NCBI GenBank assembly: GCA_900074885.1
Contig: FJUW01000033.1
Coordinates: 759,041-823,040, forward strand
DNA: 64,000 nucleotides
Origin: Rhynchosporium graminicola
Taxonomy: Eukaryota; Ascomycota; Leotiomycetes; Helotiales; Ploettnerulaceae
Reading direction: 5' to 3'
Below, piece after piece: positions 1 through 11,375 of this stretch (position 1 is its first letter; each line of letters opens with the position of its first letter). The notes beneath the pieces were generated by a model, which worked only from the letters and a program-made list of their open reading frames with translations, had not been told where the DNA came from and ran no database searches. A program made the position numbers and the translations under genes.

Positions 1-2425
1 GTGCACTCTGGTATCCGTATCATCGAGCCTGAGCTGTTCAAGGGATACGACCCCAACAAGAAGCAATTGCTTCAGGAAGTCGTCATCCAGGAAGATCTCG
101 AGCCATTTGAGACTTCCAAGGAGACCGCCGAAGAATTCCAGCGTGAGCACGGAGACAAGGCTGAGATCTTCGAGATTCCCGAATCTGGAGAGTACATTGT
201 CCGCATGAGAAAGGGAGCAACACTCATGATTCCTAAGGCTCTCAAATTCGATCGCCTCGTCGCCGGTCAAATTCCAACCGGTTGGGATGCGAAACACTAC
301 GGTATCCCCGACGACATCATTTCTCAGGTCGATCCTGTCACCCTCTTCGTCCTTGTATGCACTGTTGAGTCTCTTCTGGCTTCAGGTATCACAGATCCAT
401 ACGAGTTTTACAAATATGTCCATCTATCCGAGGTTGGTAACTGCATTGGTTCGGGTATTGGTGGTACCCACGCCTTGAGAGGCATGTACAAGGACCGATT
501 CTTGGACAAGCCACTGCAGAAAGATATCCTTCAGGAGTCTTTCATCAACACGATGAGCGCTTGGGTCAACATGTTGTTGCTCTCTTCTACCGGACCTATC
601 AAGACTCCGGTTGGTGCTTGTGCCACTGCTGTCGAGTCCGTTGATATCGGATACGAGACTATTGTCGAAGGCAAGGCTCGTGTCTGCTTCGTTGGTGGTT
701 TTGATGATTTCCAAGAGGAAGGCTCCTACGAGTTTGCCAACATGAAGGCTACTAGCAACGCCGTGGATGAAATGGCCCATGGTCGTACTCCAGCCGAGAT
801 GTCCCGACCAACTACCACCACCAGAAATGGTTTCATGGAATCTCAGGGTTGTGGTATGCAAGTCATTATGACAGCTAGACTTGCGCTAGACATGGGGGTC
901 CCCATCTATGGTATTCTTGGTCTGACCACTACTGCCACCGACAAGATCGGCCGATCTGTTCCTGCTCCTGGACAGGGTGTCCTCACCACAGCTCGTGAGA
1001 ACCCAAGCAAGTTCCCCTCGCCACTCCTGGACATCAAGTACCGCCGTCGTCAGATTGAGCTCCGAAAGAAGAACATCAAGCAATGGCAAGAGTCAGAGCT
1101 CGAGTATCTTCACGAAGAGATTGATGCTATGAAGGCACAGGGTCAAGAGTTCAACGAAACTGAGTATGCTCAAGACCGTGCCCTGCACATTGAGCGTGAG
1201 GCTGGTCGGCAAGAACGCGAAGTACTGAACAGTCTCGGCAATACTTTCTGGAAGAAAGACTCTTCGATCGCACCTCTCCGTGGTGCCCTCGCTACCTGGG
1301 GTCTTACTATCGATGATCTTGACGTTGCATCGTTCCACGGTACCTCTACTGTAGCCAACGACAAGAACGAATCATCTGTCATCTGCCAGCAATTGAAGCA
1401 TCTTGGCAGAAAGAAGGGTAACGCTGTCTTGGGTATCTTCCAAAAGTACCTCACAGGTCATCCTAAAGGTGCCGCCGGTGCCTGGATGATGAATGGCTGT
1501 CTACAAGTCCTCGATACTGGTCTGGTTCCTGGTAATAGAAATGCCGATAATGTCGACCAAATAATGGAGCAGTTCGACTACATCGTCTACCCTAACCGAA
1601 GCATTCAAACAGATGGTGTCAAGGCTTTCTCAGTCACCTCGTTCGGTTTCGGTCAGAAGGGTGCTCAAGTAATTGGTATCCATCCAAGATACTTGTTTGC
1701 TACTCTTGACGAGCAGACCTATGCAACATACTGCGCCAAGGTCGAGTCCAGACAAAAGAAGGCTTACAGATACTTCCACAACGGATTGATCTCCAACACT
1801 ATCTTCGTCGCCAAGACACACTCACCATACACTGATGACCAACAAGGAGAAGTCTTCCTCAACCCAGACGCCCGTGTATCAATGGACACGAAGACATCCA
1901 CTCTTACGTACGCCCCTGGTGCATCAAAGAAGCCCGCAGACAAAGCCAAGAACGAAGCTACCAAGCAGATGGTCGAGTCCTTGGCCAAAGGCGCCGCTAC
2001 AGCCAGCAACAAAGTCGGTGTTGACGTTGAAGACATCTCAGCCATCAACATCGACAACGACACATTCTTAGAGCGCAACTTCACAGATGCAGAGCGAGCT
2101 TACTGCTTAAAGGCGCCAAGTCCTCAGTCTTCGTTCGCTGGAAAATGGAGTGCTAAGGAGGCGGTGTTTAAGTCGCTCGGTGTAGCGAGCAAGGGTGCTG
2201 GTGCGCCGCTGAAGGAGATTGAGGTCATTAATAACGAGAAGGGTGCGCCCATTGTCTCAGTACGTTCTTGCCACATCCTACATGGTTATATTTGAACTTT
2301 GCTAATTTTTTCAGCTTCATGGTGGTGCCGCTGCTGCTGCGAAGAAGGCTGGTGTTAAAGAGATCAGTATTTCGATCTCGCACTCAGATAGCCAGGCTAT
2401 TGCCATTGCCGTCGCTTCCTTTTAA
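1..2425 (+). CDS. fas2: Fatty acid synthase subunit alpha, C-terminal part (5' truncated by window edge)
   Basis: This is the C-terminal 789 residues of cytosolic type I fatty-acid synthase alpha, which condenses malonyl units onto the growing acyl chain and also activates its own acyl carrier domain. Exon 1 runs to 2259, an intron spans 2260-2314 (GTACGT...TTTTCAG), and the last exon is 2315-2425. The ketoacyl synthase active site is visible as [12 protein letters not shown] (Cys207 of the visible part), with the catalytic histidines in SFHGTST (His446) and [10 protein letters not shown] (His487). From about residue 660 a phosphopantetheinyl transferase domain begins ([12 protein letters not shown], then [16 protein letters not shown]) and ends in a typical [15 protein letters not shown] tail. 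The GTG at base 1 is simply where the window cuts the frame, not a start; the malonyl/ACP/ketoreductase part lies outside. The frame has no defects. Identification is very secure. Confidence 0.97.
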
Positions 2426-3938
2426 GAGGAGGTAGACAGTCTTTCGTGTATATTCTGGGTTTTGAGAGTATGATTATATACCGGCGTTGTTGAATTGACT
2501 CGACTTTGTAATCACTTGGGATTCATTCATGGTTGCTATTAGTATGGAGCGTGGCTAGACTGGATGGAATGTGTGTGAGTGGAGGAAAGAGTGAAATAGA
2601 GGAAGAACAACCCAGTAAACGGATAACATGAAGTCTGTTCGCATATACTAGCATGAAGAGATTCTAGACTTGTCTATTTCGCTCATTACCTGCTCCCAAT
2701 CATGCTGTGATTTGATTAAACGGCTGTAATCGTTCGATTCTTGACTGGATTGCAGCATTTTTCTCAAAAGTCGTACTGCTCCAAATAGTCGAGCTGTAGG
2801 AGCTAGAGACCCCATGAATTGATCGAACTTATCGATGCCAGGAAAGAGAGGCTGATTGGGGCACCAAGAATATCCCTTTTCGCGGTATTACTCCAATATA
2901 TCAAATGACATTTATGTGGAAGAACTTCTTAACCTTAAAAAAGATCACTTCAGCTGCGGAGTATACTTTCGTTTACCTCAACCTTAATATTTGTAATGGA
3001 CTACATACTCGTATTATGTGTATTTCATTAATTTTGGTTATTAGATTCGTTGGTTGAATTTCTCAAGGTAGTTACTGTAGTTCGAAGTAGTGCCGGACAA
3101 CTCTCACAGGGGGGGTTATCTATCGTTCATCAGCTGCTATGCGATGGGTTTGTTTTGTTCATCCTCGGTCCAAATTTTATGCCCTGCTTCGTATGCAGGT
3201 CCAATAGCTGACAGCCATCCATAATTCGAGCAGTAAGACTCAACCCCTGCTGGAAGTGGTGGTTCGAGCTGGGGGTCCTGGATAAATGCCGGATCCCAAT
3301 CTGTACTTCATACGACGAATCTGTACAACCGCATGGCTGGGTCACGCAGGGCTGCAACCCAGCAGCCCCATTTCCGTTCATCATCTACCCGCTCTCCGCT
3401 TCGATCGAGTTGGACAGGTCCCAAATCCTAGTGTCCCATGGCCATTGACTTCACGGTGTCTTAATTTAGTTTTGATGGCAGTTGATGGTGGCCGGCTGAT
3501 TGGGCTAAGGGGGGTTATGATCGTCCAATACCCTCGTCGACGACCACAGGACCTCGATGTCTCGAGCTTTTGGCAGGGAATTAAGCGAATCTTGGAGTCT
3601 TTGCTTCTGACCTATCTTCACCTGTTCGGACATGAAGTCGCAAATAGGCAACCCCCTCTTTGGTATAGTCACTTGGCTACTATGTGAAAGGAAGGTAAGT
3701 TAGGTAGGTCAGTGCGAATCTTATCTGTTTCTATGTCAATAACAAGGGGGAGAGTTCTCGGCAAACGTTGCTCCTCCAGCCTAAATCAAGGAAGGGAAAC
3801 ACCAGCCTATTGGCACCCACCCTGGTTTTATAATGTGAGTACGATCTTTGAATACATATAGCATGGATTCTCTGCACATCTTAGTCCTATCCTCCTCTTC
3901 AACAATTTGGACCCGTGTCCACCTTATGGTAACTATTC
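2426..3938. other. Intergenic region between fas2 and the ceramidase gene
   Basis: About 1.5 kb with no convincing coding sequence. The first part should hold the fas2 3' UTR and the last few hundred bases the ceramidase promoter. Open frames such as 3286-3687 (+) and 3130-3384 (-) have no recognisable domain, no splice context and overlap each other on opposite strands, so I do not call them. Confidence 0.6.
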
Positions 3939-6771
3939 ATGTTCTCGCTAGTTCAAAAAAGAGCATACCAAGCTCTCCCAGAGCAGGAGAAGCACCACGA
4001 CTCTGAAACCCAGATAGTTGCTGTTCCAGTCCGCAGCCATGGAAAGGGCAGGAAGTTCCATATCACCGTCGCTTCGCTGATCATTATTACCCTGCTGGCA
4101 TTTGTCAGCATTGCTTCAGCATGGATCAACTCGCCGGGAGCTCTCCCGGAGGTACACGATGCAATGCTTATGGATGATGAATCGAGAGAGTATTTGGCGA
4201 AACTAGGGAGAGCTGCCGATCAACAGTATCTATTGGGGGTTGGGAAAGCTGACATTACCGGGTTCGTAACGAGGATCAAAGTCATGGATTACATCTGACT
4301 TTGCCCTTTAGACCTGTAGTAGAAGTTGGGTTCATGGGATATGCTGTCGTTGAACAAGTCGGAACTGGTCTCAGACAGCGGTAGGAAAATCCAGTAACCA
4401 AGTCATTCATTACCAGCAGCTGATTACAACAGTGTATACTCACGTGCCTACATCATTGGTAGTATGAGCAATCCTGATGATCGTTTTGTCTATCTCGTAC
4501 TTGACATTGCAAACGGAGATACGGCTATCCGTTATGGTGTCATCAATGGACTGAAAGACGCTGGTTTGGGGATCTACAACCAGAGTAATATCGCTTTGAC
4601 AGGGACTCATTCACATTCTGGACCTGGAGCTTATAACAATTATCTCTTGCCTCAAATTACGTCGTTGGGCTTCTCCAAGCAGAGCTACCAGGCTATTGTT
4701 GACGGGTACGATATTCCTCCTCGGTTTTAGGAAGGAAGAAGCTGACAGATTCCAGTACTATTTTGTCAATTCAGAGAGCCCATGCAAGCCTTGCACCAGG
4801 CTATCTGAAATATGGTGATACTAATATTACTGATGCCAATATCAACCGCAGTCTTTATGCATACCTCGCAAACCCTGCTGCGGAACGAGCAAAGTATGAT
4901 AGCACTGTTGACACTACTCTTACGCTACTTCGTTTCAAAAGAGCTTCTGATGGACTGAACACAGGTGTCCTTGCCTGGCATAGGTAGGGCGTTTCATCAT
5001 CTTAGATCTACCCTATCATTCCATCTGAAGAAGTGTAAATGCTGACCCCATTAGTGTTCACGGAACCTCTGCATTAGCGAATAACACCCACGTCACCGGA
5101 GGTATGTTCTTGGCCAGAATAGTACAAGTAAATACTTATGTGATTATCAGATAACAAAGGCCTGAGCTCTTACCTATTCGAGAAAGCAGCTTTGAATGAT
5201 CCCAGTGCGGCACCTGGATTTGTCGCTGCGTTCAGTCAATCCAGTGTCGGAGATACAACTCCTAATGTTCTGGGAGCGTGGTGTGATGATGGATCCGGAA
5301 CCCAGTGTACATTCGAAAAAAGTACTTGCGGTGGCACCAGCCAGGCTTGTCATGGTCGAGGTATGTACCACCCCCAGGCTGTGAAGCTCGATCACTGACC
5401 TTAATCAGGTCCTGCTTTCCAAAAGCTCGATCTTGGAATCTCTAGTTGTTATGAAATCGGCAGAAGAGTTTACGCAGGAGCTCAGTCATTATACGTAAGC
5501 TGATCTGACACTCGATTGTTGCCATAGACTTACGGTTATCAGGACTCTATGGACAGTGTTGGGACAACAGTTGCTGGTTCGAGTGTGAAGTTCTACCACG
5601 TTAGTCAGCGGCTCATAACTGCTGGCCTAGTATTGACATCTACTAGACTTTCCAAGATATGCAGTATTTCCAATTCAAGCTACCCAATGGGACCACGGTT
5701 CAAACCTGCCCTGCGGCTCTTGGTGCAGGATTCGCAGCTGGTACCAGCGATTGGCCAGGGGCATTCGACTTTACGCAAGCGAATAATGACTCTCAAACTC
5801 AGAACCCATTCTGGTACGTGCTCTCCGCATATATTTCTCTATGAGCATCATGATCTCCATCGATCCTCGATACTAACGCCGTGAGTAGGGTTCTGGTCCG
5901 AGATGTCCTAACTAAACCTTCTGCCAAAACAGTCGCTTGCCACAGCCCAAAGCCCATTCTGCTAGACGTTGGTGAGATGCACGCGCCTTATGATTGGTCC
6001 CCAAACATTGTCGACATCCAGTCTTTCCGGGTGGGTAATCTCTTCATGATTCTTTCTCCTGGAGAAGCAACGACCATGACCGGCCGTCGCTGGAAAGCTG
6101 CTGTGGCCGCAGCAGCTATTTCAAAAGGTATCACTACCTTCCCAAAAGTCGTGCTAGGAGGTCCAGCAAATACGTACGCACACTATATCGCCACACCAGA
6201 AGAATATGGTATCCAGCGCTACGAAGGGGCATCCACCCTCTTCGGACCATGGACGTCAAACGCACACATCTACCTCTCGGAGCAGAACATAGGATATCTG
6301 GTCGCCACCAATACCAGCCAACCAGCCTCCGGAACTCTGCCCCCAAACAATTTCGACAATTCCATCTCGCTCATTACGGATGTAGTCTGGGACTCTCCAA
6401 TAATTGGCAAATCCTTCGGCCAAATAATCACCCAACCCAAAGCATCCTACCCCATCGGCTCGGGCGTGTCCGCAACATTCGTAGGGGCCAACCCGCGCAA
6501 CAATCTCCGTCTCGAAGGCACATTCGCCGAAGTCCAGATGAAGATCAATGGCGCTTGGACAAAGGTCCGAGATGACAGCGATTGGTTCCTCGTTTATACG
6601 TGGGAAAGACTTGATGTGCTTATTGGTAGTTCCCAGGTCGTGCTTAGCTGGGAGACTGAGAATTATGCGGCGAAGGGCACGTATAGGTTTAAGTACTATG
6701 GGGATAGTAAGCAGCTCGGGGGAAAGATTACGGCGTTTACTGGTACGAGTAATGAGTTTACTCTTGTTTAG
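3939..6771 (+). CDS. Neutral ceramidase, membrane-anchored, ten exons
   Basis: Neutral ceramidase hydrolyses ceramide to sphingosine and a fatty acid. Exons read from the sequence: 3939-4261, 4312-4380, 4433-4705, 4756-4983, 5055-5101, 5151-5360, 5409-5494, 5543-5599, 5647-5813, 5889-6771; joined they give an uninterrupted 780-residue protein, close to the usual family length. A hydrophobic segment at residues 41-62 after a basic stretch predicts a type II signal anchor or uncleaved signal, so the enzyme faces the secretory lumen or outside. Family hallmarks are the N-terminal DITGPVVEVGFMGYA, the zinc-site GTHSHSGPG (His190, His192), VTGDNKG and PNIVDIQSFRVGN. The hexapeptide that carries the nucleophilic serine in bacterial and human enzymes (GDVSPN) here reads GDTTPN, with Thr350 (codon ACT at 5258) in the serine position. 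All introns are 48-75 bp with GT-AG ends. Family assignment is secure; whether the Thr variant is active is open. Confidence 0.94.
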
Positions 6772-8289
6772 GGAATGGTTTGATCAGTTCCTAAATGCTG
6801 CGTGAAACTTTTACCGCATGGGAAGTTGCTTAATGGCAGTGATGCCAAATACGAAATGTCATCGTGGTACTAGTGTCCATAATTTGTCTCCTGTGAAGTA
6901 TGCCAACCGAATAAAATAAAAATTTACAATATTTGATACATACATTGTTTATGATTGCCACGACCAACCTGAGTAATCAATCACCTTTTCCTCCCTCCCA
7001 AAAAACGAAGCGAAACTCAATAACTGATGCTGGACAAATCGTCGTTGTCAGCCAAGTGAGAACCTGTCGAGCAGCTAGTCATCAAATAATAATACGAAAT
7101 TTAAAGCACTGCCTTACAAAACACCCTGTATCCAGAATTTCAATTCGCGGGAATTTTCTGTCGATGGTGCTGAAATGATAATAATATACTCCATATTTGA
7201 CAACTTTGGCGTGAAGGCGCGAACGTGTTATAAGAGGCGCTTTAAAGGCAAGAGGACATTTGATGGGATGACTTTGCCTCGATGTCGTGGGAAATTTTAC
7301 AGGAGTTCGACAAAGGAGTAATCTTGAGTTGTATGGATAGATATTTGATGATTTTGCTTGAAGGATAATGTTAGATGATGTCGAAGGGATGTAAACCAAT
7401 GGAGACGATTTTATTCAACCTTGAACTTCAAGATTTCAACCCCCGATCTTTCTCATGTAAAACTCCCAACTTACGAGAGGACAAAACGAAATGTAGAATA
7501 GGCCAAAGAGCATGAGTAATTTGTGTAGAAGTTTCATTTCCCAGCACGACGTAGATAATTCCGCCGCACCGAATTTAGATGTAGAGAATCAGACTTGAAA
7601 ACGCCTTAAAGCTCTGATACCACTGTGTTACACTCTTCAAGCGATCTATTTTCCACGCCTGCAAGCTGCGGATCTTGAAGATCTTGTCCCTGGAGTACAT
7701 ACCTTTTCCTTTTCGCTTTAGTCCCTAGTACTACATCTCCATATCTCATTACGATTTTTGAAGGCTCAGCAGTCGCTGTACTTAACCTAAATAGCAAGGG
7801 AGGAAGAAAGTAGAGGAATTACCTGATAAGAAGCGTTCTCTCCCAATATCTCTTGGAAGCCTGCAGGGCCTCATTTAGAGCAATGCACTCCAGAATTGGG
7901 ACGTTCGCAATGATAGACCCGAGCTCACAGCAACCGAACTAGCAGAAATCCAGGCTAGCTACCGATGCCAGAACAGAGAGGCTGATCAAGACAGTCTGTG
8001 TTCCTCACCATAGGAGAGTATGCTAGTCACGAAAGTAGTTCCGAAGTTCACTCATTTTGTCATAGCAATTTCGTAAAAATCACATGAAATTTCAACTTGA
8101 ACAGATACCAAAGTCACCTGCCTCCGAGATTCTCGAGCCGGCAGTCCCACTCATAGAGTGCCTCGGCAATACTGTTGCCGTCCACCAAAGCTAAGGGAGC
8201 TTCTAGTCAAGACTCGGGGTGTGCAAGGCAATATATTGTCAAATAAACCTTCCAGAGCCATCAATCACCTGACAAGTCGAAGATAAATA
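6772..8289. other. Intergenic region before the tRNA gene
   Basis: About 1.5 kb, AT-rich in its first part (ceramidase 3' UTR expected around 6772-6960). The open frames at 7082-7399 (-) and 7606-7797 (-) lack any recognisable motif and are rich in residues expected from random AT-rich DNA. I see no gene here. Confidence 0.55.
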
Positions 8290-8380
8290 TCTTCTGTGGC
8301 GCAATTGGCTAGCGCGTTCGACTGTTATAACTTCAGTAGTGGCAATCGAGAGGTTGGAGGTTCGAGCCCTCCCAGAAGAG
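8290..8380 (+). tRNA. tRNA-Asn (anticodon GTT) with a 17-nt intron
   Basis: A full cloverleaf can be drawn: acceptor TCTTCTG (8290-8296) pairs perfectly with CAGAAGA (8373-8379); D arm GCGC/GCGC; anticodon stem TTCGA with TCGAG; T arm GGAGG-TTCGAGC-CCTCC; discriminator G at 8380. Removing 8328-8344 restores the seven-base loop CTGTTAA, giving anticodon GTT for asparagine. The intron sits directly 3' of position 37, the canonical place for nuclear tRNA introns. The internal promoter boxes are both present (TGGCGCAATTGGC and GGTTCGAGCCC). No CCA is encoded, as expected for a nuclear gene. Confidence 0.93.
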
Positions 8381-8403
8381 GAAATACTGTCGTACTCCGA
8401 GTC

Positions 8404-8856
8404 TCATTTTTGCTTCGACACAGTAGAGAAAACTACTCCAATTCGCATTGCTGTAAGGTTTATTGCTGCGAGTTCGGTTATGAAGGGCATGTAAAGTCGC
8501 AAGCTTTCTTTTTTATCCTTTAAACTCCGGTTGATCCGCGACGAAGCGAGGTCTTGATCCTCGGACATACATTTATTACCCACCCAGCCAGCTGAAGACA
8601 GAATTAGCTTTACTTTGTCTTTCTGCTCTTCGTTTAATTTGCTCATGTATTGCTCATTAGGCTGGCAGCTTCTACAGCTTGTGTATATTTCAATTACGGT
8701 CTCTACGAGGTCCATAATATATTCGTGATTCAGGGAGGCCAAGAATGGATATTTTTGACTCCTGCTTGCCAGAGGGAGGGATCTTGAGAAAGGTATATTG
8801 CTATCAAAACATTCTTTCAGCACTGCGAAAACTCCTGGTTCCTCACCATGAAACAT
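8404..8856 (-). CDS. Orphan open frame of unknown function (150 codons)
   Basis: An uninterrupted frame starting with ATG at 8856 and ending 23 bp past the tRNA gene. The translation has protein-like composition (Lys/Glu-rich KLNEEQKDKVKLILSS near the middle and several Cys), but I recognise no domain. There is no obvious upstream exon. It may be a genuine small protein, the last exon of a decayed gene, or chance; its closeness to a tRNA gene, a common site for insertions, fits a relic. I give it only because nothing else explains the frame. Confidence 0.25.
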   Translation of the reverse strand: MFHGEEPGVFAVLKECFDSNIPFSRSLPLASRSQKYPFLASLNHEYIMDLVETVIEIYTSCRSCQPNEQYMSKLNEEQKDKVKLILSSAGWVGNKCMSEDQDLASSRINRSLKDKKESLRLYMPFITELAAINLTAMRIGVVFSTVSKQK

Positions 8857-9583
8857 CTTTATCCAAAATTAGGCGTCAGTTGTGAGGTCTTAACTACGAT
8901 ATAGACTTGGGCTTCTGATGGCAGAATAAGTGGTCGATTGAGCTAGACAGGAGTCCTCACGTTTGGAGAGTAACTCCACTTGATTTTCATGATAACATCG
9001 CAAAATCAGACATGACTTCGATCTGAAAAGTTATCAAAGTAAAAAAATTGATTTGGCAATTCAAGTGTCTCGTTAAGCTAATCTCAGCTTCGCCAGAACC
9101 GGATACTTCTCTGACCTTGACACCCGTGCACAGTTGGAGACTCTATTGTTGATGTCTCGCTTAGATCCTGAATGGAGAAAGAAGGAACGTCCATGGTAGA
9201 GTCAATAGAGGTAGTTTCGACTTAAACTAGGTACGATGAACAGTCAGACTGAGATCTACTTTAATAAGTTTGCAAAGTTCCAAGTAAGGAAGTCCCAAGT
9301 CAGGCAGAGTTTGGTTCTCCCCAAGGGAAGTTACGGTTCACCTTTCGAGTAAGAATTCTCATTTCACTCTCTCGAAGGTGAAAAGATGCCCTCCACTTCT
9401 TCAAATTGCTTCAGAAAAAACTTAGGCCACCACACCTTTGTTCTTCAAACTTCAACACATAATTAAGATCTTCTTCCTTCTACAACAACAAAATACTTTT
9501 CCTCAATCTGATCTTCCCCATACTCCATACAGCCAGTGGTGGTCCGTGCACTCGGATTACCTTCAAGCTTCGCGGATCTCAGG
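8857..9583. other. Intergenic region upstream of bre2
   Basis: No coding signal. The last 150 bases (about 9420-9583) are CT/CA-rich (runs such as CTTCTTCCTTCTACAACAACAAAA), the usual look of a fungal 5' UTR and core promoter, and belong to the COMPASS subunit gene that follows. Confidence 0.5.
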
Positions 9584-11375
9584 ATGGCAAAGATCAAGAA
9601 CATTTCGCGCCGCGGAGGCAAAAAAGGTCCACCAAACATGTCAGCTGGGGAACCTTCTCCACGGAGAGAGGCGATGCCTACATTCGCGCCGATCAGCTCA
9701 ATTCCACAAAAGCGCACGCTCGAAGATGATCACCAACCCGCCGTCTCTTCCCTACTAAACCCCGACTTCAAATCCAAAGATGACGCTCCCCTGGCACGCG
9801 AACGCGCCCCGAGAGCAAAGAAGGAATCGCTGAAGAAACGGGAATCGAAGGCAGGATCGTCGGCCTCAGAGCCAAGTGCAAGAGCTACTCCAGATGTCAA
9901 GTCGGCGAGAAGTAAGAAAAGTGAACCCGAACTGGCACCAATACGATACAAGCTCCCTCCCCCCCGGATCACCGACTTCGAAGTTCCCAGAGGACCAACC
10001 TTTATACCTGCCGATACCAGAACAGCTCCAGATGGCTCCGAGATCCAGTTTAACGAGACCACCGACCAGTAAGCATGCCAAACTCTTGTGGTGCATAGCT
10101 AACAATCGCAGTGTCTACAACAAGAAAGGCTTCCATTACACTCATGCCATTGCAGATCCGATGTTCCCCTCATCCCTTTACTACCGTCAATCCGAAGCTG
10201 AACCATTCACTTCCCGGCTAAATTTCGAAGATACCTCCACTCATATGTTCCTGGACGAGTCTGGAAAGCATGTCACGACAGATAAGGGCTTCAGAATGGC
10301 CAAGGCCAACGTAGGCGTACGAGAAGGCAGATGGTATTATGAGTGTAGGATTACAAGTGGTATACCACAGAAGAAGCCCGGTGGTCCGGTCGAGTCGAAT
10401 GGTCACGTACGAATGGGTTGGGCAAGACGGGAAGCTACATTAGATGCGCCGGTTGGTTACGATGCCTACAGCTACGGAATCCGAGATGCATTGGGTCAGA
10501 AAGTATTCATGTCTCGGCCTAAGGACTTCTTTCCCAACAAGGAGGATATCAGAGAGGGAGATGTGATTGGACTTGAAATCAATCTGCCATCAGAGACTCT
10601 CCATCGCAAGATTGTGGAAGGTCATTATAACCCCGCAGTCGATCTAGAGGATGAGGGAAACGTTGGGATTGAGAGGCCAGACATCATCCGTGATAGAGTC
10701 CCAATCAGATTCAAGACACACCTCTACTTTGAGCAGATCGAGTACCAGGCAACGAAGGAGCTCGAAGAATTGATGAACCCATCTCCGATCATTCAATTGA
10801 CCGGCGGAGTTGGCGGATCTACTCAGGAACCAGGCCCTACACATCCCGTACCAGCCCTTCGAACTCTCCCGCACTCCAACATCAAGATCTATAAGAACGG
10901 TAAATACGTTGGCACGCCATTCACCAATCTCCTATCGTTCCTACCACCCGCCTCGAAACCTCTTACACAAGTTGGAGCCAGAGAAGGACTAGATAATGGC
11001 ATGCTCGGATATTACCCTGCTGTTTCAGTTTTCAGAGGTGGAGCCGCAGAAGTCAATTTTGGTCCAGACTTCTGGTACCCTCCTCAAGAAGAAGGTGCGC
11101 CTGAAGATGAGGTAGATATGATTGGTAGTGATCAGCCAGAAGTGAAGAAGGTACCAGAGCTTAGAGCTACGGGCGACCGATTTGACGAGCAGATTGTGGA
11201 GGACATTGTGTATGATCTTATTGATGAAGTTGATTTCTGGATGCAAGATGGTGGTATAGATAGCGGCGGTGCGACAAATAGTGTACGATCCTCGGCGGAT
11301 GTTTCGGCGCAAAGTGGGATGCTTGCTGTTGGTCAAGGTTCGGAAATCAAGGAGTTGGTCCAGGAGGATGACTGA
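9584..11375 (+). CDS. bre2: COMPASS complex subunit Bre2 (Ash2/CclA family), SPRY-domain protein
   Basis: Bre2 is the SPRY subunit of the Set1/COMPASS complex that methylates histone H3 lysine 4 in the nucleus; the Aspergillus orthologue CclA represses several secondary-metabolite clusters. Two exons, 9584-10068 and 10112-11375, joined through a 43-bp intron (GTAAGC...TCGCAG), give 582 residues. I chose ATG 9584 because the frame upstream opens only with GTG codons and the context TCAGGATGGCA is good. The first ~140 residues are Lys/Ser/Pro-rich with a basic stretch RAPRAKKESLKKRESK. The SPRY domain covers roughly residues 215-400, with FRMAKANVGVREGRWYYE, GHVRMGWARREA and YGIRDALGQK, followed by the family's insertion NPAVDLEDEGNVG and PIRFKTHLYFEQIEY. 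The C-terminal tail is acidic. Family assignment is secure. Confidence 0.93.

Noticed and set aside
1..3. GTG as the start of the first coding region
   Set aside because: It only marks where the window cuts into the fas2 frame; a nuclear fungal gene would start with ATG and the ketoacyl synthase domain is already under way.
424..861. Minus-strand frame of 145 codons
   Set aside because: Shadow of the fas2 ketoacyl synthase coding region on the other strand.
3286..3687. Plus-strand frame of 133 codons between fas2 and ceramidase
   Set aside because: No motif, no conserved composition, and an overlapping frame exists on the other strand.
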